The notes below the pieces were generated by a model, which saw nothing but the letters and a program-made list of their open reading frames with translations, ran no database searches and had not been told where the DNA came from. This document shows, one piece after another, positions 25,522 to 35,300 of a stretch of 64,000 nt of DNA. A program made the translations under genes and the position numbers. Numbering within the stretch: the first letter of the stretch is position 1; every line of letters starts with the position of its first letter. This stretch comes from Isosphaera pallida ATCC 43644. GTDB lineage: Bacteria; Planctomycetota; Planctomycetia; Isosphaerales; Isosphaeraceae. The stretch lies in assembly GCF_000186345.1 (NCBI RefSeq), contig NC_014962.1, positions 2,356,001 to 2,420,000 of the forward strand. Direction: 5' to 3'.

Positions 25522-26850
25522 ATGAAGCCTACGGCGACCCACGATCGCTCCCCGTCCCAGTCCCTTCCTCTTCTCTCCCATCCTCCCACCGACTTCCCGC
25601 CCCAGTCGGTCCCGGCGCTGGATCTCAAAGCCCAGTATCAATCCATCAAGGACGAGATCGAGCAGGTCGTCCGCGAGGTCATTGAGTCCCAACTCTTTGT
25701 CATGGGTCCGCAGGTCTCGGCCCTGGAATCCGAACTTGCCGCATTCTGTGGCGTGGCGCACGCGATTGGTTGCGCGTCCGGCACCGATGCGCTGCTGCTG
25801 CCCCTGATGGCCTGGGGAATCGGTCCTGGCGACGAAGTGATCACCACACCCTACTCGTTTTTCGCCACAGCGGGTTCGATCTGGCGTCTGGGCGCGCGTC
25901 CGGTGTTCGTGGACATCGACCCAGTCACCTACAACCTGCGTCCCGAGGCGATCGAAGCGGCGATCACTCCGCGCACCAAGGTGATTCTGCCGGTCCACCT
26001 CTATGGTCAAGCGGCCGATATGGACCCGATCATGGATCTAGCCCGCCGTCACAACCTTCTGGTGCTGGAGGACGCCGCCCAAGCAATCGCCGCCGAATAT
26101 AAGGACCGCAAGGTCGGCACCCTGGGCCACGTGGCCGCGTTTAGCTTCTATCCCTCGAAAAACCTGGGTGGCTTCGGCGACGGTGGCATCATGACCACCA
26201 ACGACCCCGACTTGGCCCGACGGCTGGCCCGCCTGCGGGTCCACGGTATGGAACCGCGCTACCACCACCACGAGGTCGGCATCAACTCCCGGCTCGACGC
26301 TCTTCAAGCCGCGGTTCTGCGAGTCAAACTGCGTTACCTCAATCACTGGACCTTGGCCCGCCGACGAGTCGCGGCCCGCTACCACGAGTTGTTCCACGCT
26401 GCCAAACTGACCCAAGCGGTGGGGGTGCCTCTCGAAGTCGAGGGAATGCATCATGTCTACAACCAGTATGTGATCCGGGTCTCGGCTTCGATTCGGGACG
26501 ATCTGCGCGCCTTCCTGACCGAACGAAAGATCGGCACCGAGATTTATTATCCCATTCCGCTTCATTTGCAAAAATGTTTCGCCACGCTAGGCCATCAAGT
26601 CGGTGAGTTCCCCGAGGCGGAAGCCGCCGCGCGTCAGACCCTGGCGTTGCCGATGTACCCAGAATTGACCGAACAGGCCCAATGCTACGTCGTCGAGTCG
26701 ATCGCCGAATTCCTCCGCTCCTGTCCCTCGGCCAACCTTCAGGTTCACCCCGGCCACACCGGAACCAGCGGACCGCATCGGCCTCAAGGCCAGGGGGTTG
26801 CCGCTCCAGTGACGCTGAGGATCCGCACCAACCCCGTCGCGTCCTCATGA
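25522..26850 (+). CDS. DegT/DnrJ/EryC1/StrS-family PLP aminotransferase
   Basis: This 442-residue sugar aminotransferase-family protein usually aminates a nucleotide-linked keto-sugar for surface polysaccharide synthesis. Landmarks are the N-terminal LDLKAQYQSIKDEI, GCASGTDALLLPLMA, PYSFFATAGSI, the Asp in VLEDAAQAIAAEY, and the PLP lysine in FYPSKNLGGFGDGG. The substrate-loop region has HGMEPRYHHHEVG. The in-frame start at 25426 is rejected because AAGGAGGG lies just upstream of ATG 25522. The last ~40 residues are low complexity. No glycosyltransferase or nucleotide-sugar gene lies next to it, so the sugar is unknown. Confidence 0.9.
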   Translation: MKPTATHDRSPSQSLPLLSHPPTDFPPQSVPALDLKAQYQSIKDEIEQVVREVIESQLFVMGPQVSALESELAAFCGVAHAIGCASGTDALLLPLMAWGIGPGDEVITTPYSFFATAGSIWRLGARPVFVDIDPVTYNLRPEAIEAAITPRTKVILPVHLYGQAADMDPIMDLARRHNLLVLEDAAQAIAAEYKDRKVGTLGHVAAFSFYPSKNLGGFGDGGIMTTNDPDLARRLARLRVHGMEPRYHHHEVGINSRLDALQAAVLRVKLRYLNHWTLARRRVAARYHELFHAAKLTQAVGVPLEVEGMHHVYNQYVIRVSASIRDDLRAFLTERKIGTEIYYPIPLHLQKCFATLGHQVGEFPEAEAAARQTLALPMYPELTEQAQCYVVESIAEFLRSCPSANLQVHPGHTGTSGPHRPQGQGVAAPVTLRIRTNPVASS

Positions 26851-27041
26851 CCAATCCCACCTCTGATCCACAACGCTCTCTGGCTCCCCCACGTCAAGAC
26901 GCGATTCGATCCGGCATGGCCCGCCCACGATGATTCGTTCCCGACTTCGTTTCCTTTCCACTCGGGTTGGAAATGTCGAGACGGATTAAGCCGACCATGT
27001 GAAGGTTCACCTCGTTGCGACGCAGCGCGTCTTGAGTAACG

Positions 27042-27047
27042 TAAAAT
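27042..27047 (+). promoter_or_regulatory. Candidate -10 box for mutY
   Basis: TAAAAT at 27042-27047 lies 61 bases before the favoured mutY start. The matching -35 region is poor (TTGCGA is 21 bases away). Confidence 0.25.
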
Positions 27048-27107
27048 GATGCCGTGGTTCTATCGACCGGCCTTGGGATGGAGCGGTCTTCTGAGGAGTC
27101 CGACCCT

Positions 27108-28508
27108 GTGGCCCGACGCAAAGACGGTTCCGCCACCACGCCCGACGATCCCGCCGCTGCCCCCGACCTCGATCCATCCTGGGTCGAGGCGGTGCGGCGA
27201 CGCCTGATCGCCTGGTACGATCATCACCATCGTCCACTCCCCTGGCGCGAGACCCGCGACCCCTACCGCATCCTCGTCTCCGAGACCATGCTGGTCCAAA
27301 CCACCGTCGCGGCGGCGATTCCGTTTTACCACCGGTTTCTGGAACGGTTTCCGACCATCGACGCCCTGGCCGCCGCCTCCGAGGCCGACGTCCTCAAAGT
27401 TTGGGAAGGGCTGGGCTACTACCGCCGCGCCCGTTTGCTTCATCAAGCCGCTCGGGTCGTGGTCGAACGTCACGGCGGAACGGTTCCAAGCGATCCCCAC
27501 ACCCTAGCCGAATTGCCTGGCGTGGGCCGCTACATCGCCGGAGCCGTGCGTTCCTTCGCCTTCGACCAACCCGCTCCGATCGTCGAAGCCAACACCCAAC
27601 GCCTGCTGGCGCGGTGGTTGGCGATTCAGACCAACCTCAAGACCAAACCCACCCAAGACCGCCTCTGGAGGGCCGCCGAACGTTTGGTGCCACCCGACCA
27701 ACCGGGACGATTCAATCAGGCGTTCATGGAACTCGGTGCCCTGATCTGCAAACCGACCCAACCCGACTGCCCGCTTTGCCCTGTGACCGAACTCTGCCAG
27801 GCCCGAACGCTTGGCCTGGAAGAGCGTTTGCCAATCCTCTCGGCGAAACCGACCCTGCTGGAAGGTCGGGAATTGGCGGTGATCGTCACGCTCACCCACG
27901 GCGGCGACGCGAACGCCCCGCCCCAGCCCCAATCCATCCTGCTCGTTCAACGCGGCTCCCAGGGTCTCTGGGCCGGCTTTTGGGAACCCCCCATCCTCCA
28001 CCTCGACGGAGCCAACCCCGCCGAACGCCCCACAGTCGGTCCCCAACCCACGTCCGACGATCTCGCCAAGGCTCTCAACGCGCTGGTTGGCCTCCCGTTG
28101 GTTTTCTCCGAAATCTCCCCCTCAGCGCGCGTTTCCTCCTCATCTCCGCTTGTAACCCCTTCGGCCTGGGAGGATCGCAACGACGCCCCGTTTCAGCTTC
28201 AGGCCAACTCACCACCTTCTCGGGAACCCCGGCCACGACGAACCCGCCGAAGCCCGGCGGATCGCTCTTCCATTCGATATGTGGTCACCAAACACCGAAT
28301 GACCTTGGAAGCCCGTCAAGCTCGGGTTGCATCTCCTACAGCGAGCCCCCCCGCCGCTAACGTCTCGACCGCCACGCCCGAACCCCGCGTCGCTCGTTCA
28401 GGAAATCTGGTCGAGGCGCGGTTCGTGACGCGGGATCACCTCGCCGCGTTGGCGCTGACTGGTCCCGCGCGGTCGATTTTGTCGCCTTGGCTCGCCGCGG
28501 TGCGCTGA
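27108..28508 (+). CDS. mutY: A/G-specific adenine glycosylase MutY
   Basis: MutY removes adenine mispaired with 8-oxoguanine. GTG 27108 has GAGGAG nine bases upstream; GTG 27054 and ATG 27078 are in-frame alternatives. The HhH-GPD domain has LPWRETRDPYRILVSETMLV with catalytic Glu59, GLGYYRRARLLH, and the helix-hairpin-helix LPGVGRYIAGAV. The [4Fe-4S] cluster ligands CKPTQPDCPLCPVTELC (spacing 6-2-5) are intact. At the position of the catalytic Asp (usually LDGNVxR) the sequence is VEANTQR, so Glu160 replaces Asp. The C-terminal NUDIX-like domain that reads 8-oxoG is recognisable (LLVQRGSQGLWAGFWEPP) but interrupted by a low-complexity insertion of about 100 residues. Confidence 0.88.
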   Translation: MARRKDGSATTPDDPAAAPDLDPSWVEAVRRRLIAWYDHHHRPLPWRETRDPYRILVSETMLVQTTVAAAIPFYHRFLERFPTIDALAAASEADVLKVWEGLGYYRRARLLHQAARVVVERHGGTVPSDPHTLAELPGVGRYIAGAVRSFAFDQPAPIVEANTQRLLARWLAIQTNLKTKPTQDRLWRAAERLVPPDQPGRFNQAFMELGALICKPTQPDCPLCPVTELCQARTLGLEERLPILSAKPTLLEGRELAVIVTLTHGGDANAPPQPQSILLVQRGSQGLWAGFWEPPILHLDGANPAERPTVGPQPTSDDLAKALNALVGLPLVFSEISPSARVSSSSPLVTPSAWEDRNDAPFQLQANSPPSREPRPRRTRRSPADRSSIRYVVTKHRMTLEARQARVASPTASPPAANVSTATPEPRVARSGNLVEARFVTRDHLAALALTGPARSILSPWLAAVR

Positions 28509-28518
28509 TGCCGGATGA

Positions 28519-28547
28519 TTGACGACGCGCGGGGGATCGATCACACT
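28519..28547 (+). promoter_or_regulatory. Candidate promoter for ndk
   Basis: TTGACG (28519-28524), a 17-base spacer and CACACT (28542-28547). It has the same quality and form as the candidate BMC operon promoter (TTGACG, 17 bases, CAGACT), which may reflect a local consensus. Confidence 0.4.
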
Positions 28548-28706
28548 CTCGCAAGATCGCTCGCGGCGTCTTGTGCTCCCTACGCGCTGATGGTCCCAAC
28601 CAGATCAGGCGAATCCTGGGACGACGCCGGGGCTTCCCGCGGCGTGACCAATGGGTTCCCAAACCGTCCTCCGAGATTTGCCACCTGACCCCGTTGGGGA
28701 TTCATC

Positions 28707-29162
28707 ATGCAACGAACTCTGTTCATCTGCAAGCCGGATTGTGTACAACGACGATTGGTTGGCGAGGTGATCCGCCGTTTCGAGTCCAAGGGGCTGCGTT
28801 TGGTGGCTTTGAAACTCATGACGGTGTCCCGCGCATTGGCCGAGAAGCACTACGCCGAACACGCCGGCAAACCGTTCTTCGAGGGTCTGATCCAATTCAT
28901 CACCGCAACCCCAGTGGTCGTGGGCGTGCTAGAGGGCAACGAGGCGATCAGCGTGTTGCGCGGGCTGATGGGCCCAACCAACGGCGCGGCCGCGCCTCCC
29001 GGTACCATCCGGGGCGACTTCGGCCTGTCCCGCCAAAACAACCTGATCCACGGTTCCGACTCCGCCGAATCCGCCGCCCGCGAAATCGCGCTTTGGTTCA
29101 CCCCCACCGAACTGCTCGATTACCAACTCGCCGACGAGCATTACGTCTCCGGCGGTGAGTGA
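28707..29162 (+). CDS. ndk: Nucleoside diphosphate kinase
   Basis: Ndk moves the terminal phosphate between nucleoside triphosphates and diphosphates through a phospho-histidine. The 151-residue protein is full length. It has RTLFICKPDCVQR, YAEHAGKPFFEGL, RGLMGPTNGA, GTIRGDFGLS, and NLIHGSDS with catalytic His115. ATG 28707 is the natural family start. Two small changes from the common pattern are CKPDCVQR (usually KPDAVQR) and QNNLIHGSD (usually xNxVHGSD). Confidence 0.96.
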   Translation: MQRTLFICKPDCVQRRLVGEVIRRFESKGLRLVALKLMTVSRALAEKHYAEHAGKPFFEGLIQFITATPVVVGVLEGNEAISVLRGLMGPTNGAAAPPGTIRGDFGLSRQNNLIHGSDSAESAAREIALWFTPTELLDYQLADEHYVSGGE

Positions 29163-29374
29163 CCCGCTCACTTCACTCGTTCTTCAAAGTAAAGTCAAGT
29201 TCACGCCCACTCCACGCGATTGACTGGGGATGAATCAGGTGGATGACCGACCCAAGGCGAGGTCTCCGCGGCAAGGTGAGGTGGAACACCCCGCTTCAAG
29301 ACGCGCAAGGCTGCGCTCGCGTGGAGGTGGTTTACGCTTAAAGTGGCGTTCGGCAAACGGTTTATTTAAGTGAT

Positions 29375-29447
29375 TGGAGACGACGGGAGTCGAACCCGCA
29401 ACCTTCGGCTTGCAAAGCCGACGCTCGGCCAGTTGAGCTACGTCCCC
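29375..29447 (-). tRNA. tRNA-Ala (anticodon UGC)
   Basis: Read on the minus strand, 73 bases fold as a complete cloverleaf: acceptor GGGGACG/CGTCTCC, D arm GCTC/GAGC, anticodon stem TCGGC/GCCGA with loop TTTGCAA (anticodon TGC), five-base variable loop and T loop TTCGACT. The acceptor contains the G3-U70 wobble pair that identifies alanine tRNAs. The discriminator base is A and CCA is not encoded. Confidence 0.95.
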
Positions 29448-29553
29448 GCAGGGTAGGACGCACGGAGCTTTAGCGCGTCTCAGGGCGATTTTATCCAACG
29501 ACGGGTTGGAAGCAAGAGCGTACGGTTTGGTTACGGAGCAGATGAGGCGTCCC

Positions 29554-31047
29554 TTATTGCCCCAACATCATGCGATCCAGCGCAAAGGTGGCCTCGCGGC
29601 GGCTGGCCCAGCGGGTGATGCGGTAGCTCACCTGGCCGCCGAAGGCCAGGCTGACCTCGGCGATCCGTTGGCGGATCATCGAGGGGGATTGGGTGATCAA
29701 GCCGGCGCGGCGAATCCGGCCGCCGGGCAGAGGATGTTCAATCGAGACGGCGAAAAACGGAATCGGGTCGTACTTCTGACGTGCTAAGTGGAGGTACACT
29801 TCTTTGACCAGGCGAGCGGGTTCGGGCCGGGGCTTGAGGAAATGGCGGGTGAAGTCGGCCCAATGGTCGTCGGGCGTTTTAGTCGTCAGCGGCTCGAATT
29901 GGGCGAGTTCCCTAAGGTAGGCAACGAAGTCAGCCCGCTTGCGGGTGACTAACGCGTGGGTCAGCGCCCAAGCGAGGGCGTATTCGGTCGGGTTGAGTTC
30001 GGTCTTACGGACGATGTTCTCGATCCAGGTCAGGTTGGGGTCGTGATCCAGGCTTTTGAGCCGAAGGTCCACGTTGCGAACTTGAAAATTGGCGGGGTCG
30101 TTGAGTTCAGCGATGGTCGCCATATGGAATGGGTTGACCTTGCCTAGACCGGCCCACTCGGAGTTCCTCTTGGTGCCGGTAGGGGCGCAAAACTCGGCCA
30201 TTCCCTCGATCATCCAGATCGGCCACGGAGCCAAACGGGGCTGGACCCCTAGATTTTGAAGAATCTGATGCGCTCCCTCGTGCGCCACGGTTTGAGCCTG
30301 ACGCATCGCGTAGATCTCAGGGTTGGACGCCTGATTGACCGAGGTTTCGTAAAACACGATGTGGTTGGAGAGGATTTCGTAATACGCCTGCACCTCAGGA
30401 GCGACATCGCGGCGGGCGCGGAAGTCCTCCTCACGGGCGTGAATGATCGCCACCAGGGGGAATTCTGCCTCGTGGACCTCCAGACCCCAATCGCGGAAGG
30501 TCTTCAACAGCCCAGCGTACAATGATTCCAATAACCGTCCGCTCTGCTCAGCAAACCGTTCGGAACCATCGTAGATCAGCACATAATGGTCGGTGATTTT
30601 GGACTTGAACCGGGCGTACTCAGGACGGGCCAGCAGGCTGTTGCGAACTTTCTCTTTGGAGTCGGGTTCGAAGGGTTGCTCGGTGGTGGTCAGTCCGTCC
30701 ACGAAGCCGATCCGTCCATCGGGCAACACAACGGCGATTTCATTGTCACGGCGGCCGTGGAGCCTTGAGACCACGAGTTCGCCGTTGGGCAAGCGAATCT
30801 GGATCCGTTGGGGTTCCGGTTTGACCGCGACAACCGGCGCGGGTTTGACGAGCGCCTGAGCGTGGACGCGCGGGGTAGGGCCGTGGGACGAGGCAACCGC
30901 CAGGAAGGCAACCATCAGGAAGACCAGGATCAACCCGCGAGTCAAGCCAGAGACCACAAGACGAAGGCCACGCGGCGAATCCGCACATTTGGGAAACCCG
31001 GCGGGCTGGAGTGGGCGTCGAGGCGAGCCGAACCGAGCGGTCGTCAT
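29554..31047 (-). CDS. DUF1570-type secreted putative metallopeptidase
   Basis: ATG at 31047 is chosen because GGAG lies nine bases upstream; the frame extends to 31071. The 497-residue protein has a signal peptide or anchor (GLILVFLMVAFLAVASS), then a small SHD1-like region (RIQIRLPNGELVVSRLHG). The main domain resembles the DUF1570 proteins common in planctomycetes. HEGAH in TVAHEGAHQIL, followed by EGMAEFCAP about 27 residues later, fits a gluzincin-type HExxH...E zinc site. Peptidase activity has not been shown for the family as far as I know. It is probably secreted or periplasmic. A rhodanese gene lies upstream on the same strand, 158 bases away. Confidence 0.75.
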   Translation of the reverse strand: MTTARFGSPRRPLQPAGFPKCADSPRGLRLVVSGLTRGLILVFLMVAFLAVASSHGPTPRVHAQALVKPAPVVAVKPEPQRIQIRLPNGELVVSRLHGRRDNEIAVVLPDGRIGFVDGLTTTEQPFEPDSKEKVRNSLLARPEYARFKSKITDHYVLIYDGSERFAEQSGRLLESLYAGLLKTFRDWGLEVHEAEFPLVAIIHAREEDFRARRDVAPEVQAYYEILSNHIVFYETSVNQASNPEIYAMRQAQTVAHEGAHQILQNLGVQPRLAPWPIWMIEGMAEFCAPTGTKRNSEWAGLGKVNPFHMATIAELNDPANFQVRNVDLRLKSLDHDPNLTWIENIVRKTELNPTEYALAWALTHALVTRKRADFVAYLRELAQFEPLTTKTPDDHWADFTRHFLKPRPEPARLVKEVYLHLARQKYDPIPFFAVSIEHPLPGGRIRRAGLITQSPSMIRQRIAEVSLAFGGQVSYRITRWASRREATFALDRMMLGQ

Positions 31048-31205
31048 AGACGGGAGCTCCCGAACGGTCATCGTATCAACAGGGTGAAGCGTCGTCGTTT
31101 TGGATTGAGGGCGGCGGAGCGAACCAGGTGGTCTGGCGCGTGACGCCGACCCGTTCGGAGTCGGTTACGGCGGGGTGAGCCAAGTGGAGGAACCTCGGTT
31201 GAGTA

Positions 31206-31580
31206 TCAGTAGCGGGTGACGGTCGGGTCCACTTCGACGGCCCAGGCGTCGATTCCTCCCTGAAGGTTATACACTGGAGCCAGACCGTTCGCCCCTAGAA
31301 ACTCCGCCACGCGCTGGGATCGGACACCGTGGTGACAATAGACCACGATTGGCCGCCCTTGGTGGTCGGGCTGGGTGAGACGTTCGCGCAACGCATTCCA
31401 ACCTTCGGCGAAGGCGGTCAAAGGCAGGTGTTGATCCATGTGAGGGGGCGGGGGATTCAACTTGCACAGCGCCCGTTCGGAGTGTTCGCGCACATCCAAC
31501 ACAATCAGGGGGACGGAACCGTCCAACCGCCGTTTCAACTCGATGGGAGTCAGGGTCCGAAACGGGAGGTCGGCGCTCAT
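31206..31580 (-). CDS. Rhodanese-like domain protein
   Basis: This is a single rhodanese domain of 124 residues. Landmarks are LIVLDVREHSER, the active-site loop YCHHGVRS with Cys82, and the C-terminal VYNLQGGIDAW. The six-residue loop after Cys is typical of single-domain rhodaneses that carry persulfide sulfur; the sulfur acceptor is unknown. No signal peptide is seen, so it is cytoplasmic. GGAG eleven bases upstream supports the start. Confidence 0.92.
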   Translation of the reverse strand: MSADLPFRTLTPIELKRRLDGSVPLIVLDVREHSERALCKLNPPPPHMDQHLPLTAFAEGWNALRERLTQPDHQGRPIVVYCHHGVRSQRVAEFLGANGLAPVYNLQGGIDAWAVEVDPTVTRY

Positions 31581-32324
31581 GCGGGGGGATCTCCAGAACC
31601 GGGTGAGGGGGGACGAAGACGAAGAGGTTGACGGGGGCAGGAACCACCACAGCGGCAGCGTCTCAAATCATTTTGATTTTTCTGATTTCGTTGGATGCCG
31701 GATCCAGACCGTGGAGTTTGGGCGGTTGAGATGAAGGCGGATGGGGTTGGTTGCGGGCGCGGTCGGGTTGCTCCAAACCTTCCCACCATGCGGAGTGCGG
31801 TCGTGGTTGCCTGATCTCGAACCTTGCCATTCCCTGTTCCTCGTTATGATTTTCGGAGGGAGTGGTGGGATGGTCGAGTCAGCGCCGCTTGATCTCCGGA
31901 GACGGATCAGGGAGTTCCCGCCAGTGTTGTTATTGGTCTTAAGTAAGTCTTAAGTGGAGTAATCCGCGCATCGAGCGCCGCCGGGTTCAAGCGAACAGGA
32001 AGGATTGAGAGGAGAGGAAGGTCGATCGACCGGTTCAAGAGGAAGAGTGGAACGCAGTGGTCATGGTCCGACGGACGAAACCGCCGCCGTGTCCACAAGT
32101 GATTGTGTGGGCTCCGGCAGCGGCTTGACAAGAGAAAAAATGAAAGGGGAACGAACAACGGCAAACCTGAGCCCTAAGCCTGTCGCAAAGATAGCGAATG
32201 TTGCGGAAGGAACGGCGTGGTTTGCGCCAAGGGGAATGAGCGGGATCGGCGAAGGCCACGAGCGGAGGGACGTCTTCATCGAGTCAAGAACTTCGTCAAC
32301 CTCTTGACTCGGTGGGATGTCTTC
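31581..32324 (+). other. Intergenic region, 744 bases, with tandem GTCTTAAGT repeat
   Basis: No convincing gene is found on either strand. The stretch contains the exact direct repeat GTCTTAAGT at 31936-31944 and 31947-31955 (11-base pitch), and the 12-bp palindrome GGTCGATCGACC at 32020-32031. TTGACA occurs at 32125-32130, but no suitable -10 follows on the + strand. Confidence 0.4.
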
Positions 32325-35300
32325 TCACAGTTCGATGAGACCGCCTTGCGAGGCGTTGGCGTCCTCCTCCTCTTCCTCCTCTTGGAACATGCCTTCTTCG
32401 AACGACTGGAACTCCTCCTGCTGAGTGACGACGCCAAGCTCGGCGAACGCCTCGGAGACAGGAATCGAGGGGTCGGGCAAAACGCGAACTCCGGTGGTCA
32501 GTTCCGCCCCATCGACATTGAGGACAACTTTGTAGATGCCCTCGCCAGCGGGCACACGGGGTCCAAACGCGGGAGCGCCTCGGCCCCGCCCAGCGGTTTG
32601 GCTAGTGGAGACCGCGCCCGAACGCGGGGGGGGGTTGCGGGTCAGATCCCAGGGAATCCGGTGCAAGCCTGGCTCACGGCGCGTGGGCAGACTGCGGACC
32701 AGTTTGCCTTCGTAGTCGAAGATTTGCAGACTGACCTTGTTGGCCCGTTCAGTCAACGCATAGGTGATCGCGGTGCCGGAGGGGGGATTCTGGGCGACGA
32801 AGCGGCGGTTGGTATCACCCCGCGAGGGAGCCGACCGCCAGCGAATCCCCGCGATCGGCTCGAACAAGGTCGCCTTGGCCTTGAGAGTTTCCGGCTTGAT
32901 CTGCCGGATCGCCGCGATCTCGCATGCCCAAATCGAACGACCGTGGGTCGCGGCGATCAACTCTCCGGAGGTGGGATGTTGCGCCAGTTCATGCACTGCG
33001 ACCGTCGGCAGATCGTTGTTGATCTGGGTCCAGGAGCTGCCGCGGGTCACACTGGCCCAGACTCCAAACTCGGTCCCCAGGTACAGCACATTGGGGTTGA
33101 CAAGGTCCTCGCGCAACACCCGGGTCGAACCGAAGGCGGGCAGGTTGGCGTTGAGGCAGGTCCAGGATTGGCCGTAATCTTCGCTCACATAAATGTACGG
33201 CCGATCGTCGTTGGAGCGGTGGGCGTCGAAGCAGGCGTAGACCCGTCCGGCCTCGGCGCGGCTGGCCTCCAGCGAGGCCACCCAGTAGGGACCGGGCAGG
33301 TGGACGTTTTTGGAAACTTCGCTCCAGTTCACTCCGCCGTCGCGGGTCACCCAGAGGTAGCCGTCGTCGGTGCCGACGTACAACACGTTAGGGTCGCGTG
33401 GGCTTTCGGCGAGCGCTGTGGCGGAGCCGCGGTTGGTGCGGGTGATTTCCGGCGAGATGATCCGCAGGTCGCGGCCCTGGTTGATGGAGCGGAAGACGTA
33501 GTTGCCCGCCGCGTAGAAGATCCGCGGGTTTTGGTTGGAGAGCAGGAACGGCGTGTTCCAGTTGAAACGGAACCGCTGACCACGCTGGTTGGGTATGGGA
33601 CGGATCGAGCTACCTTCACCAGTGCGGAGGTTGCGGCGGCCCATCGCGCCGTTTTGACTGGTGTAATAGATCAGGTCGGGATCGGTCGGGTCGATGGCGA
33701 TGCGGAAGCCGTCGCCGCCGCCGACGCGGAACCAATCCGAGTTGATCGAGCCGGAGTCGCCGGGCACCCGCATTGGGCCGCCCCAGGAGCCGTTGTCCTG
33801 AAGACCGCCGTATACCTTGTAGTCGCGTCGGGGATCGACCGCGACGTGGTAGAACTGGCCGATCGCTTTGGTGTTCAAGTGGTCCCAGTTGGCCGCACGG
33901 TCATAGGTCTGATAGATGCCGCCATCGTTGCCCAGCAGGATGTGCCGGGGGTCGCGGGGGTCGATCCACATGGCGTGGTGGTCGGCGTGGGTGCCGCGCC
34001 CGGCGTCGGCCCGAAAGGTCTTGCCGCCGTCGGTGGAGCGGTACAGGCCTACTCCCAACACGTACAACACCGACTCGTCCACCGGGTCGATCCGCACTTG
34101 GCTGAAATACATCGGCCGCGGGTTGATCGAGTTGATCCGGGTCCAAGTCTCGCCGCCGTCGGTGGATTTGTACACCCCGCCGGTCTCGGGGCCGATCGGA
34201 CCTTGACGATCTTGCACGTTCTCGATCTGGCCGTTGAGCATCGCTTCGTAAGGACGAGACGGGTCGTTGTTGAACATCCCCGAATCGTTGGTTTCACGGG
34301 GGCGTTCGGCCAGGGTCAACTCGGTTTCCAGGGTTTTGCCGTCGCGTTCGTAAACGATTTTGACTTTGTCGCCCGGCTTGCGGGTCCGAAGCAGGGACAC
34401 CAGCGCGTTGTAGCTTTCCAGTTCGGCGTCGCCGAACTTGACGATGACGTCGCCCGCCTGGAGACCAGCGGCCGCGGCCGGTCCTCCTTCGATCACCGCG
34501 TCCAGGACGGCGGGACCGAGGTTGGACCCCTGAATCCCCATGTACACCCCCGAAACGGCTCGGCCCCCTTGGGGAGGATCCCCCATCCCGTTTTTCTCCG
34601 ACTCGACGATCGCCACCACGATGTTAGGGTTGGCGCGAAAATAGTCGATGCCGATGCGTCCGAGCTTGCAGCTGGGGAGGCCCTTGGTCAGACGGGTCCA
34701 GGTCGCGCCGGCGTCGGTGGACTTGTAGATGCCGGCCTTCTCGCCGTAGCGCACCGCCGGTTCGTTGCCGTCGAACTCGTCGCGTTGCCGTTGGTAGGCA
34801 GCCGCCAGAATGATGTCGGGGTTGGCGGGATTCAGTTCGATGTCGATGATCCCGGTGTGGTCGTCCAGGAACAACACCCGCTCCCAGGTTTTGCCACCGT
34901 CGGTGGTCTTGTACAGGCCGCGGGTCTCGTTGGGTCCGTACAGCCGCCCGAGGGCTCCGACGTAAACAATGTCCGGGTTGGTGGGATGAATCCGAATCGA
35001 GCCAATCTGGAACGAGTCGCGTAAGCCCATGCACGTCCAGGTTTTGCCGCCGTCGGTGGACTTGTACACGCCATCGCCGTAGGAAACCGAGTTGCGAGGA
35101 TTGTGTTCGCCGGTCCCTACCCAAACGATGTCGCGGTGAGAGGGGGCCACGCACACGTCGCCGATCGAGACAGTTGATTCCCGGTCGAACTGATGTTCAA
35201 AGGTAATGCCGTTGTTGGTCGTTTTGAGCAAACCGCCGGAGGCGGTGGCAGCCCAGAAGGTCGAAGGGTCGGCCTCGTAGACTGACAGCGCCACGATTCG

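Noticed and set aside
29235-29498. Minus-strand frame containing GDVAQLAERRLCKPKVAGS
   Set aside because: This peptide is the familiar false translation of a tRNA gene. The DNA folds as tRNA-Ala(UGC).
32217-35024. Long + strand frame of 935 codons
   Set aside because: It is antisense to the sortilin/BNR protein, whose Asp-box repeats, PDZ domain and signal peptide make the minus strand the coding one. The + frame shows no family motif.
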